From assembly GCF_900100945.1 (NCBI RefSeq), contig NZ_FNCG01000017.1:62001-126000 (forward strand): a stretch of 64,000 nucleotides of DNA. The letters run 5' to 3'. Shown here piece by piece: positions 33,524 to 41,825 of the stretch. Under the pieces are notes generated by a model, which made no database searches, was not told the DNA's origin, and worked only from the letters and a program-made list of their open reading frames with translations. This DNA comes from Mucilaginibacter gossypii (GTDB lineage Bacteria; Bacteroidota; Bacteroidia; Sphingobacteriales; Sphingobacteriaceae). Made by a program: the position numbers and the translations under genes. The first letter of the stretch is position 1; each line of letters starts with the position of its first letter.

Positions 33524-35239
33524 TTATATATTGTTTTTCCGCAATTCATCTGCCGCGTAATTTGCCGCCCTTGCAGTTAGGGCCATGAAAGTTAAAGATG
33601 GGTTTTGAGTACCGGTAGATGTCATACAAGCACCATCGGTTACAAATACATTGGGGCATGCATGCAATTGGTTCCATTTATTTAGCAATGAGTTTTTAGG
33701 ATCGGTTCCCATCCTCACTCCTCCCACCTCGTGGATATCTAAACCAGGCGCCTGCTTGCTATCGTTAGGGACGATGTTTTTACATCCCGCCTTATTAAGC
33801 ATCTCGGCACCCTGCTGCAAAAAATCGTTCAGGGATTTTACATCGTTATCATCATAATCTACAGAAACGGATAATAATGGTATTCCCCATTCATCTGTTC
33901 GGTCTTTACTCAGGCTCACCTTGTTTTCGGCCTTGGGGATGGTTTCGCCCTGCATCATCATATATACATTCCAGTTGCCCGGTTCAGAGATATTTTCCTT
34001 ATAGTTAGCCCCAATCTGATCGCCATCAACAGCATGCCCCCAATTGCTCCTTGTAGCACTATAAAACGTCATATACCCTCTTAAAAAGTCGGTTTCTTGT
34101 TTATAAACGTTTCTAAAATTTGGCATCATCACCGCAGCCGGTCTTCGGCCATAGTAATAGGTATCCAGGTAGCCATCAATGGTTGCCGTTAACGATCCGC
34201 GATAATTATGAAATGCAATATACCTGCCAAGCAAATCATTATCGTTTCCTAAACCGTTTGGAAACCTGCCTGATTTTGAATTGAGTAAAATAAGGTTAGA
34301 GTTTAACGTAGCTGCGTTTACAAAAATAATGCGGGCATAATATTCGGTAACCGATTTATTGTGTGCATCTATTACCCTAACGCCTGTCGCCTTCCCTTTT
34401 TGTTCGTCGTAAATAATTGAATGTACTACGGCATCGGGCCGGAGGGTAAGATTCCCCGTTTTGGCCGCCCACGGCAAGGTTGATGAATTAGAGCTAAAGT
34501 ACCCCCCAAACGGACAGCCGCGTTCACATAAGCTCCTGGCCTGGCATTGCCCCCGGCCCTGTTGTAAATGAATTGGTTGAGGTTGGGTTAAATGTGCGCA
34601 CCTGCCGATAACAACATGCCTGTCCTTATAAGCATCCATGATACCTTTTTGAATGTGTTTTTCAACTACATTCATTTCCCATGGCGGTAAAAACTCGCCA
34701 TCCGGCAGCGTTTCCAATCCATCCTTGTTACCGGCTATGCCAGCAAATAACTCTACATGACTATACCATGGTGCAATATCGTTGTAACTTATAGGCCATG
34801 CTGTAGCAAAGCCATCTCTTGCCGGGCCTTCAAAATCAAAACTGCTCCAGCGCTGGGTTTGCCTGGCCCATAACAACGACTTACCTCCCACCTGGTACCC
34901 GCGGATCCAATCGAACGGCTTTTCCTGAACATACGGGTGTTCTTTATCTTTAACAAAAAAATGAGTTGTAGCCTCGCTAAATGCGTAACATTTTTCGGCA
35001 ATCGGATTTTCGCTTTTTATACTATTAGGTAAATGTCCCCGATGGGGGAAATCCCAAGGATTTTTAGTTGCGGTTGGATAATCTTTTAAATGAGTAACAT
35101 TCCGGCCACGTTCCAGCACCAACGTTTTCAGCCCTTTTTCGCACAGCTCTTTGGCAGCCCATCCGCCGCTGATGCCCGATCCAATCACAATGGCGTCAAA
35201 CGTGTGTTGAGCCTCTCCTCCGGAATTAATGTTAATCAT
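33524..35239 (-). CDS. GMC-family FAD-dependent oxidoreductase
   Basis: A 571-residue flavoprotein of the glucose-methanol-choline family. The N-terminal FAD fold is AIVIGSGISGGWAAKELCEK (GxGxxG), followed by RGRNV; the C-terminal GMC domain shows HEVGGVRMG and DGACMTSTGTQNPSLTFMAL. The His of HEVGG is the usual catalytic base. A cysteine-rich segment (RGQCQARSLCERGCPFGGYF) resembles that of bacteroidetal members. They oxidise sugars or polyols, but the acceptor and substrate are unknown here. Translation is placed at ATG 35239; an ATG 24 bp upstream is also possible. No gluconate dehydrogenase small subunit is adjacent. Confidence 0.9.
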   Translation of the reverse strand: MININSGGEAQHTFDAIVIGSGISGGWAAKELCEKGLKTLVLERGRNVTHLKDYPTATKNPWDFPHRGHLPNSIKSENPIAEKCYAFSEATTHFFVKDKEHPYVQEKPFDWIRGYQVGGKSLLWARQTQRWSSFDFEGPARDGFATAWPISYNDIAPWYSHVELFAGIAGNKDGLETLPDGEFLPPWEMNVVEKHIQKGIMDAYKDRHVVIGRCAHLTQPQPIHLQQGRGQCQARSLCERGCPFGGYFSSNSSTLPWAAKTGNLTLRPDAVVHSIIYDEQKGKATGVRVIDAHNKSVTEYYARIIFVNAATLNSNLILLNSKSGRFPNGLGNDNDLLGRYIAFHNYRGSLTATIDGYLDTYYYGRRPAAVMMPNFRNVYKQETDFLRGYMTFYSATRSNWGHAVDGDQIGANYKENISEPGNWNVYMMMQGETIPKAENKVSLSKDRTDEWGIPLLSVSVDYDDNDVKSLNDFLQQGAEMLNKAGCKNIVPNDSKQAPGLDIHEVGGVRMGTDPKNSLLNKWNQLHACPNVFVTDGACMTSTGTQNPSLTFMALTARAANYAADELRKNNI

Positions 35240-35322
35240 ATTTAATAATTGGCTTAAATGCAAAAATCGATTTGAAGTTAAGATAATTATCAGGGAATAA
35301 ATTGATCGGCAATGGCTTTAAA

Positions 35323-35348
35323 CAAAAAAAGCTCCGTCACCGGGGCTT
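35323..35348 (-). terminator. Terminator downstream of pgk
   Basis: On the minus strand AAGCCCCG-GTGA-CGGAGCTT (one mismatch) is followed by TTTTTTT. It separates pgk from the GMC gene, which lies next in the same direction. Confidence 0.75.
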
Positions 35349-35370
35349 TTCTTGTTTGTTTTAGTTCTTA

Positions 35371-36561
35371 TTAGTCGTTGATTGCTTTTACACCTGGCAA
35401 TTCTTTACCTTCCATGTATTCAAGCAAGGCGCCACCACCGGTTGATACGTAGCTTACTTCGTCGGTCATGCCAAATTTGGCTACCGCAGCGGCAGAATCA
35501 CCACCACCTATAAGCGAGAAGGCACCGTTTTCAGTAGCTTTGGCCACAGCTTCAGCAATGGCTTTGGTTCCGCCTAAAAATTTCTCCATTTCAAAAACCC
35601 CCATCGGTCCGTTCCATAAAATGGTTTTTGATTCTTCAACTACCTTGCTAAATAAAGCAACCGTTTCCGGGCCGATATCAAGCCCCATCCAGTTATCTTT
35701 TATTTCGCCGGTTTTGGCAACATCCGTGTTAGCATCATTTGAAAATGCATCGGCAATGATGTTATCTAAAGGCAATAACAGGTTTACACCTTTTTCTTTA
35801 GCTTTTTGCCTTAGGCTGATTGCCAGATCAAGCTTGTCCATCTCAACCAGTGAGGTACCAATGTTACCACCATCAGCTTTAGCAAATGTATAAGCCATAC
35901 CACCACCAATAATCAGGTTATCTACTTTTTCCAGCAGTTTTTCGATAAGCTCAATTTTATCCGATACTTTTGAACCGCCCATAATAGCTGTGAAAGGCTT
36001 TGGTGCGTTGTTCAGGATTTTTTCGGCGTTGTTTAATTCGGCTGCCATCAGGTAACCAAAATATTTGGCATCAGGAAAAAACTGAGCGATGATAGCAGTT
36101 GAAGCATGCGCGCGATGAGCGGTACCAAAAGCATCGTTCACGTATACATCACCTAATTTCGAAAGCTTTTCTGCAAAGGCAACTTCACCTTTTTCCTCTT
36201 CTTTATAAAAACGCAGGTTCTCTAATAATAAAACCTCGCCGTTACCAAGCGCTTTTGCTTTTTCAACAGCTTGCTCACCAATGCAATCATCAGCAAACTG
36301 AACCTGCTGACCAAGCAGATCAGACAAATGAGATACGATATGTTTTAATGAATATTTTTCTGTAGGACCATCTTTCGGTCTGCCAAGGTGCGACATCAGG
36401 ATAACTTTGCCGCCATCTTTCAATATTTTTTTTATGGTTGGCAAAGCTGCCGTCATGCGGTTATCGTCGGTAATATTGTAATTCTCGTCAAGAGGCACGT
36501 TAAAATCAACCCTGATGAGGGCTTTTTTACCTGCAAAACTAATTTGATCTACTGTTTTCAT
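35371..36561 (-). CDS. pgk: Phosphoglycerate kinase
   Basis: Pgk interconverts 1,3-bisphosphoglycerate and 3-phosphoglycerate in glycolysis. The 396-residue protein has RVDFNVPLD near 16-24, SHLGRPKDG near 60-68, and the C-terminal ATP-site motif ALIGGGDSAAAVAKFG near 350-365. The start at 36561 (MKTVDQISFAGKKALIRVDF) is the normal family N-terminus; an upstream in-frame ATG at 36606 adds 15 unrelated residues. gap, the preceding enzyme of the pathway, is 1.4 kb away on the same strand but not adjacent. Confidence 0.98.
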   Translation of the reverse strand: MKTVDQISFAGKKALIRVDFNVPLDENYNITDDNRMTAALPTIKKILKDGGKVILMSHLGRPKDGPTEKYSLKHIVSHLSDLLGQQVQFADDCIGEQAVEKAKALGNGEVLLLENLRFYKEEEKGEVAFAEKLSKLGDVYVNDAFGTAHRAHASTAIIAQFFPDAKYFGYLMAAELNNAEKILNNAPKPFTAIMGGSKVSDKIELIEKLLEKVDNLIIGGGMAYTFAKADGGNIGTSLVEMDKLDLAISLRQKAKEKGVNLLLPLDNIIADAFSNDANTDVAKTGEIKDNWMGLDIGPETVALFSKVVEESKTILWNGPMGVFEMEKFLGGTKAIAEAVAKATENGAFSLIGGGDSAAAVAKFGMTDEVSYVSTGGGALLEYMEGKELPGVKAIND

Positions 36562-36662
36562 ATCTATTAAAGGGTCATTTGTTATGAACGGGCGCAAATT
36601 GAGCATTTTAATTCAAAATACTTAACGAAAAACGAAAAAAGCTGTTTCAATCCGCCAAAATT

Positions 36663-37097
36663 TCATCTTATTTTAACATACATTACATGGTGGGGACCAA
36701 TGCCCGGAACCTCAAATTCAGGCGAAACTATTTCGAAACCAAGGCCGCTGTAAAAGCGCACCGCTTTTATACGGGCGTTGCACCACAGGTAATCTGCCAT
36801 TTGACCGCGCAGGTAAACTAGGGCAAAGTTAACTAACTGGTTGCCGAAACCTTGGCCCCGGTATTTCTCGGTTGTTGCCATGCCCCGTAGCCGGTATCCG
36901 ATACCGCTAAATTCGCCATAGCTTTGCGGGTGAAACGAAGCTATACAGGCCAGTTCATCATCAACAAAATAACCAAGGTGAAAATTCCCTTCATTATTAT
37001 CTGACGGAAAACGACATTCATCCGGGCTGAGCCTGCCTTCGCGCAGCACTTCATTACGCACATTCAGCAACTCATCAACTTTTATAAACCTGATCAT
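36663..37097 (-). CDS. GNAT-family N-acetyltransferase
   Basis: A 144-residue GNAT protein with YRLRGMATTEKYRGQGFGNQ at 67-86 (core strand plus pyrophosphate loop RGQGFG) and NARIKAVRFYSGLGFEIVSP near 108-127 (motif B). The short length and the C-terminal PGIGPHHVMY are common in bacteroidetal GNATs annotated only by fold. Its acceptor is unknown. It lies just upstream of pgk on the same strand with a 101-bp gap. Confidence 0.88.
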   Translation of the reverse strand: MIRFIKVDELLNVRNEVLREGRLSPDECRFPSDNNEGNFHLGYFVDDELACIASFHPQSYGEFSGIGYRLRGMATTEKYRGQGFGNQLVNFALVYLRGQMADYLWCNARIKAVRFYSGLGFEIVSPEFEVPGIGPHHVMYVKIR

Positions 37098-37289
37098 GCT
37101 GCAAAATTGGAAAAATTCCCGGAATGGGGAATTTTAATCCCATCAAATTAATAACCACAAGTTAATGTTTCGTTCTGTTACAAGCCAATCCCAACTATCA
37201 ATTAAATACGTTTTCGTATTACTCACTATTAAACAAATAAGGAGTAAGGCACAGTTGTTGCCAAAAGAGAAGAAAATACTGAATACACA

Positions 37290-37907
37290 ATGAAAAAATA
37301 TTTTACCTGCATACTTATCGCAACTGCACTTTTAGGCTGTAAAAAAACAGATATTGTTTCTGAAGTAATTAAAGGATCAACCGGAACAAACACGGGCACC
37401 AATACAGATATAAGCACCGGCACAACAACAGCTTCAATAAAGCTTGACATTGCCGACCAGGTTGTAAACACGAAAGTGAGTAATGACACGCTTTATTTAA
37501 ATTATACCGAAACTGCCAATTTGGTATTAAACCCTGATGATTATCAAAAATCATCTGCGGTACATTTTAAAGAAGACTTTTCAAAATCAAACCTCGCTAA
37601 TTTCAATTTTACCGCCGTCAATAAGGATAATCAAACAGCAACAAATTATCTTGATGATAACCTGAACAACGTTGCCATTAAATCAGCCTCTACATTAACT
37701 ATCGATGGCAAACAGTACACTAAACTGGTATTGGAACGAGCTATAGTATTTTCAAAGGCATATAAACAGCATGATCTTGCTGTTGAAGCTCAGAATGATA
37801 TTTTAAAGCAAACAAAAGATGTGATTAGCTTTGCCACATATTATTATACTAACGGCAAAAATTCAGATACCATATCAACAACAGCAACTGTAGTATATAG
37901 AAAATAA
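37290..37907 (+). CDS. Putative lipoprotein of unknown function
   Basis: A 205-residue protein with lipoprotein signal MKKYFTCILIATALLGCKKT (lipobox LLGC, Cys17). A Thr/Gly/Asn-rich linker (about 30-50, GSTGTNTGTNTDISTGTTTA) follows and then a beta-rich domain that I do not recognise. Probably exposed in the periplasm or at the cell surface. It is a single-gene unit, ended by a strong terminator that overlaps the 3' end of the convergent gap gene. Confidence 0.75.
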   Translation: MKKYFTCILIATALLGCKKTDIVSEVIKGSTGTNTGTNTDISTGTTTASIKLDIADQVVNTKVSNDTLYLNYTETANLVLNPDDYQKSSAVHFKEDFSKSNLANFNFTAVNKDNQTATNYLDDNLNNVAIKSASTLTIDGKQYTKLVLERAIVFSKAYKQHDLAVEAQNDILKQTKDVISFATYYYTNGKNSDTISTTATVVYRK

Positions 37908-37912
37908 TTGGT

Positions 37913-37939
37913 ACAGCCGGCTTAGGCCGGCTGTTTTTT
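37913..37939 (+). terminator. Terminator of the lipoprotein gene, overlapping gap
   Basis: ACAGCCGGC (37913-37921), loop TTAG, GCCGGCTGT (37926-37934), then TTTTTT. The stop codon and last six codons of gap are read from the same bases on the other strand. Confidence 0.9.
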
Positions 37940-38929
37940 AAGTTCGGCTATTCGTACTACCAAATCGGCCAGCCGGCTGCTGTATCCCATTTCATTATCA
38001 TACCAGCCAACAACTTTTACAAGGCCACCCACTATTGATGTTAGTTGGGCGTCAAAAATGCAGCTGTGCGGATTATCCAATATGTCGGTTGATACAATAG
38101 GGTCTTCCGTATATTCCAGTACATTTTTCATTGGCCCGTTTGCAGCTTGTTTAAATGCTTCGTTAATTTGAACTATGGTTGGTTGCTTTTTGAGACTGCA
38201 GGTAAAATCAGTTAATGAACCGTTAAGTACCGGTACACGAATTCCTGCTCCGCCCAAACGGCCGTCCAAATGAGGGAATATAGCTGTTATTGCTTTAGCA
38301 GCACCCGTAGTGGTGGGTATAATAGAAGCCGATGCGGCCCTTGCCCGCCTAAGATCTTTATGAGGTGCATCATGCAGGTTTTGATCGCCGGTCATGGAGT
38401 GAACGGTGGTTATGTAACCATCAATGATGCCCCAGTTTTCATCTAATATTTTTACCATAGCGGCAACATTATTAGTTGTACATGATGCGTTTGACAGCAC
38501 AGGAGATTGCAGGTCAACCTCCCGGTCGTTTACGCCAAGCACTACAGTTGGTACATTTTTATCGGTTGATGGTGCAGATATGATAACCTGCCGTGCCCCG
38601 GCGGTTAAATGCGCCTCAGCACCGCCCCTGGAAGTGAATTTACCTGTAGATTCTACTACGACATCAATATCCAGAGCCTTCCAGGGCAGGTTAAAAGGAT
38701 CGCGTTCGGCAAATACCCGTATACGCTTACCGTTAATAACTAGACTGTTATCATCAAAACTCACCGTACCCTTAAACCCCCGATGAACAGAGTCATACTT
38801 AAATAAATGCGCGAGGGTTTGCGTGTCGGTAAGATCATTTATAGCTACCACCTCTATATCGGGATGCAATAAAATATTCCTTAAAAATACGCGACCAATC
38901 CGTCCAAACCCGTTTATAGCTATCTTCAT
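37922..38929 (-). CDS. gap: Glyceraldehyde-3-phosphate dehydrogenase, type I
   Basis: A 335-residue NAD(P)-dependent glycolytic enzyme. MKIAINGFGRIGRVFLRNIL is the cofactor-binding Rossmann motif; SNASCTTNN carries the catalytic Cys150; WYDNEMGYSSRLADL near the C-terminus is diagnostic. The residue after the second beta strand is Asp32 (INDL), typical of NAD specificity. The C-terminus ends ELKKQPA, the last part lying within the terminator of the convergent lipoprotein gene. The gene is monocistronic. Confidence 0.98.
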   Translation of the reverse strand: MKIAINGFGRIGRVFLRNILLHPDIEVVAINDLTDTQTLAHLFKYDSVHRGFKGTVSFDDNSLVINGKRIRVFAERDPFNLPWKALDIDVVVESTGKFTSRGGAEAHLTAGARQVIISAPSTDKNVPTVVLGVNDREVDLQSPVLSNASCTTNNVAAMVKILDENWGIIDGYITTVHSMTGDQNLHDAPHKDLRRARAASASIIPTTTGAAKAITAIFPHLDGRLGGAGIRVPVLNGSLTDFTCSLKKQPTIVQINEAFKQAANGPMKNVLEYTEDPIVSTDILDNPHSCIFDAQLTSIVGGLVKVVGWYDNEMGYSSRLADLVVRIAELKKQPA

Positions 38930-39021
38930 GGTGTGCTGATAAATAAAGCATCAAAGTTAATGAAGATGAATGGTTAATTTGTTTATTTACGGTATTACTA
39001 CTTGCAGGTTACAATTGGTTA

Positions 39022-40119
39022 TTAGTCGCTAAAATTCCGGACTACCAGGGCTTCGCCTTTTTTTGAACGGATAAAATAAGTGATCATCCCGTTAAAAGAT
39101 ATCGACAATAAAAATATAAAGGCAATAAGCCAGGAGTTATTTAAATTATTAAACACCAGTACCATTACTATCGAAACAAGGTTCAGGCATCCTAAAACAA
39201 AAGTAGTTTGCAGATGCGTTAAACCCATTTTTAACATACGGTGGTGGATATGGTTGCGGTCTGCATCGAAAGGGGATTTTTTGTTTAAGATCCGGATAGT
39301 AAAAACCCTGAGCGTATCAAAAACAGGACCTATAAGTACCGCTACAATTAAAGCCGGAGCAGTATATATAAAAGGCAATTTAACAGTCGAAACCTTGCTC
39401 AATTCAATAAATCGAATGGCCATTACTGCAGATACCAGGCCAATAAGGAGGGCACCGGTATCGCCCATAAATATTTTGGCGGGGGTTATGTTAAAACGCA
39501 AAAAACCAGCCACCGCTCCAACTATAGCAAGCGAAATTGCCGCAAGCTCATATTCGTTCATATAAATAAAAAGTGCCGCAAAAGTGCTATTAGCAATAAT
39601 ACCCGTGGTTGCAGCCAGGCCATCTATACCATCAATAAGATTAAAAGAATTGATGATGAGCATAATAACCAGTATTGACAACATTACGCTGGGTATATAT
39701 GGCAAGGCCGTAATATTAAAAACGCCATACATACTGCTGATCCTGATATCTCCGGGGATAACAAGTATGGCAGCAACCACAAACTGGATCATGAACTTAG
39801 TGCTTGAATTAACCCCCGAAAGATCATCCTTTAACCCCATGGCAAACAAAATTATACATGCGGTAAGCAGGTAACTAACGGGCAACGACTTATCGATAAA
39901 CAGCAAAACTGTAATAGTAAAGCTTACAAAAATAGCAACGCCTCCCAAGCGGGGAATACCATGATCATGCTGTTTTCTGAAATGTCCAACATCGTCATAT
40001 AAATGGCGGGCACGTGCAACATGTAATATTGAAGGGATACACAATAATGTTATAAGGGTTGAAAATACAACTATTAGCACATTATAAACAAAATGATAAG
40101 AGCGTAGAAATTCAAGCAT
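39022..40119 (-). CDS. WecA/TagO-type undecaprenyl-phosphate sugar-1-phosphate transferase
   Basis: A 365-residue polytopic membrane enzyme that starts polysaccharide synthesis by moving a HexNAc-1-phosphate to undecaprenyl phosphate. Motifs: HGIPRLGG near 50, FAMGLKDDLSGVNSSTKFMI near 92-111 (Mg2+-binding DD), NSFNLIDGIDGLAA near 155, and RNHIHHRMLKMGLTHLQT near 286 (the HIHH-type carbohydrate-recognition motif of WecA). The last motif separates it from MraY at 17394. It lies head-outward from the plus-strand polysaccharide operon, so it is likely the initiating transferase for that locus. Confidence 0.93.
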   Translation of the reverse strand: MLEFLRSYHFVYNVLIVVFSTLITLLCIPSILHVARARHLYDDVGHFRKQHDHGIPRLGGVAIFVSFTITVLLFIDKSLPVSYLLTACIILFAMGLKDDLSGVNSSTKFMIQFVVAAILVIPGDIRISSMYGVFNITALPYIPSVMLSILVIMLIINSFNLIDGIDGLAATTGIIANSTFAALFIYMNEYELAAISLAIVGAVAGFLRFNITPAKIFMGDTGALLIGLVSAVMAIRFIELSKVSTVKLPFIYTAPALIVAVLIGPVFDTLRVFTIRILNKKSPFDADRNHIHHRMLKMGLTHLQTTFVLGCLNLVSIVMVLVFNNLNNSWLIAFIFLLSISFNGMITYFIRSKKGEALVVRNFSD

Positions 40120-40198
40120 ATGCTATAAATATGTTAGTGACCGGCTTATTCATTTATAAGTACTTGTACGAAGTGCAATGCAAAAAGTTAACTAAAAA

Positions 40199-40936
40199 TT
40201 AAAGAAATTGAAAAATCTTTCTTACGGGTTTCAGCACAATTGCCAAAACGGGTAAAAACACATTATTTTTACGCATTGCTTTCAAATCAAATGACCACGC
40301 CTTAAACCTGTTCATTAAATTGCTGTTGCTTATACCCCCTACCTGCATTTTAACCATAACTTTGTTAAGATAAAAGCTCCTTACCTGCCACTTATGCAGA
40401 AACCTCGCCATTAATTCATAATCGCCTGCAGAACCGTATTCAAGGCTGTAAAAACCGTATTTATCAAACAAGATGCGCTTACAGTAAAAGGTAGGATGTG
40501 GGGGCATAAAACCACGGTTAAAGGAATTTTTTCCACATTTGTGACTTTTCCATTTACGGGTGATTTTACCTACAGAATTTATATAATCAAGGTTTCCGTA
40601 AACGATCCCGGCTGCGCTGTCTGAAAAAGCCTGCGCTACTGCTGATATAACTTCCTGATTAGCAAAAAAATCGTCGGCGTTAAGCGTACCAACTATTTCG
40701 CCTGTTGCTAAACGGATCCCCTTATTGACTGCATCATAAATGCCCTGGTCAGGCTCAGATATCAAAACTTTGATGTGCGATTTATATTGGTTAATTATTT
40801 GCAGGGAACTATCTGTTGAGCCGCCATCAATTATAATATACTCAATGTTGTTGTAATTCTGGCCGATAACAGATTCGATACATCTTTTAATAGTATCCTG
40901 AGCATTGTAAACAACAGTAATAACCGAGATCTTCAA
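40199..40936 (-). CDS. Glycosyltransferase family 2
   Basis: A 245-residue cytosolic GT-A glycosyltransferase: MKISVITVVYNAQDTIKRCI at the N-terminus, IIDGGSTDSS near 37-46, SEPDQGIYDAVNKGIRLATG near 60-79 and NADDFF as the DXD-type metal site. C-terminal half has the PPHPTFYCKR motif common in WcaA-like enzymes. It is the first gene of the minus-strand branch and diverges from the export operon, sharing a 106-bp intergenic region with it. Confidence 0.92.
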   Translation of the reverse strand: MKISVITVVYNAQDTIKRCIESVIGQNYNNIEYIIIDGGSTDSSLQIINQYKSHIKVLISEPDQGIYDAVNKGIRLATGEIVGTLNADDFFANQEVISAVAQAFSDSAAGIVYGNLDYINSVGKITRKWKSHKCGKNSFNRGFMPPHPTFYCKRILFDKYGFYSLEYGSAGDYELMARFLHKWQVRSFYLNKVMVKMQVGGISNSNLMNRFKAWSFDLKAMRKNNVFLPVLAIVLKPVRKIFQFL

Positions 40937-40984
40937 CCTTGCAACTTTGGGAAAAACACAACGTATTAATACCCCGAAATTATG

Positions 40985-40992
40985 TAATTTTG
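40985..40992 (+). promoter_or_regulatory. Candidate -7 element (TAATTTTG) for the polysaccharide operon
   Basis: TAATTTTG matches the Bacteroidota -7 consensus TAnnTTTG exactly and lies 51 bp before the export-lipoprotein start codon. No good -33 TTTG is found at the usual distance (the nearest TTTG is at 40946-40949), so the call is tentative. Confidence 0.35.
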
Positions 40993-41042
40993 ACTTTGAA
41001 GCCTAATTATCTTAAATATAACTTGGAACTTTATAGCTGAAT

Positions 41043-41825
41043 ATGCGCAACTATACATCTATCTGCCTGATAATTGGGATACTTTTTTTGTTAACCTCCT
41101 GCTCAAGCAAACAATATCAATATCTTTTTGACCAAAAGTATAATGTTACTGATACCGCATCAAAAGGAAGCGATGCAGCAGTAGGCCCATACCATATTAA
41201 AGCACAGGATATACTGCAGATCAGGAACCTGCAAAGCATAAAGTATATAGTTGACGAAGCGCCTGCTACCAATGCAGGGGGCAGCGGAGGTGGCGGTACT
41301 GCCGGGCAAACGTTTCAGGTTGAAGACGACGGCACTGTTGCGCTGCCTGTTATCGGCCATGTAAAAGTTGCTGGTCTTACCAGGCCGGAAGCAGCAAAAC
41401 AAATTGAGGAGCTTTACCGTACAAACCTGCTGAAAGACCCCATAATTGAGTTGAAGATCGTTAACCTTAAGGTAACCATACTTGGCGAAATAAAGGGGCA
41501 GGGGAACTATACGTTAACAAAAGACAGGACAACTTTGGTTGAAATGATTGGAGAAGCAGGAGGCCTGACAGATAAGGCTAATGAAGCAAATGTAAAAATA
41601 ATAAGAGGCGATCAAAAAAACCCGCAGGTTACTGAAATTAACCTTCGGGATATCCAATCAATAAATGATCCCCGTGCTATTCTTCAAAGCGGAGATGTTA
41701 TTTATATAGCACAAAACAAACGTGCCGTTCGCAATGATAAATTGCAAAACCTTTCGGTAATAACGCAGCCGGTTTTACTGCTGCTTAATACCGCCTTGAT
41801 TATTTTTACGCTTTCTCATCGGTAA
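41043..41825 (+). CDS. Wza-like polysaccharide export lipoprotein
   Basis: A 260-residue envelope protein of the polysaccharide biosynthesis/export (PES) family. The signal MRNYTSICLIIGILFLLTSC gives lipid-modified Cys20. The PES domain starts at about 52 (GPYHIKAQDILQIRNLQS) with a SLBB-like beta-grasp domain from about 135 (VTILGEIKGQGNYTLTKDRT). A C-terminal hydrophobic segment (QPVLLLLNTALIIFTLSHR) suggests a membrane-spanning helix, as in Wza-type outer-membrane channels. A Gly-rich insertion (GGSGGGG) at about 79-85 is odd but short. It abuts the kinase gene without a gap, the usual Wza-Wzc pair. Confidence 0.9.
   Translation: MRNYTSICLIIGILFLLTSCSSKQYQYLFDQKYNVTDTASKGSDAAVGPYHIKAQDILQIRNLQSIKYIVDEAPATNAGGSGGGGTAGQTFQVEDDGTVALPVIGHVKVAGLTRPEAAKQIEELYRTNLLKDPIIELKIVNLKVTILGEIKGQGNYTLTKDRTTLVEMIGEAGGLTDKANEANVKIIRGDQKNPQVTEINLRDIQSINDPRAILQSGDVIYIAQNKRAVRNDKLQNLSVITQPVLLLLNTALIIFTLSHR

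Noticed and set aside
40530..40548. Further DnaA-box-like words (TTTTCCACA) at 4455 and 40530
   Set aside because: Single 8/9 matches, one inside a coding region; not clustered like those between ftsA and ftsZ.
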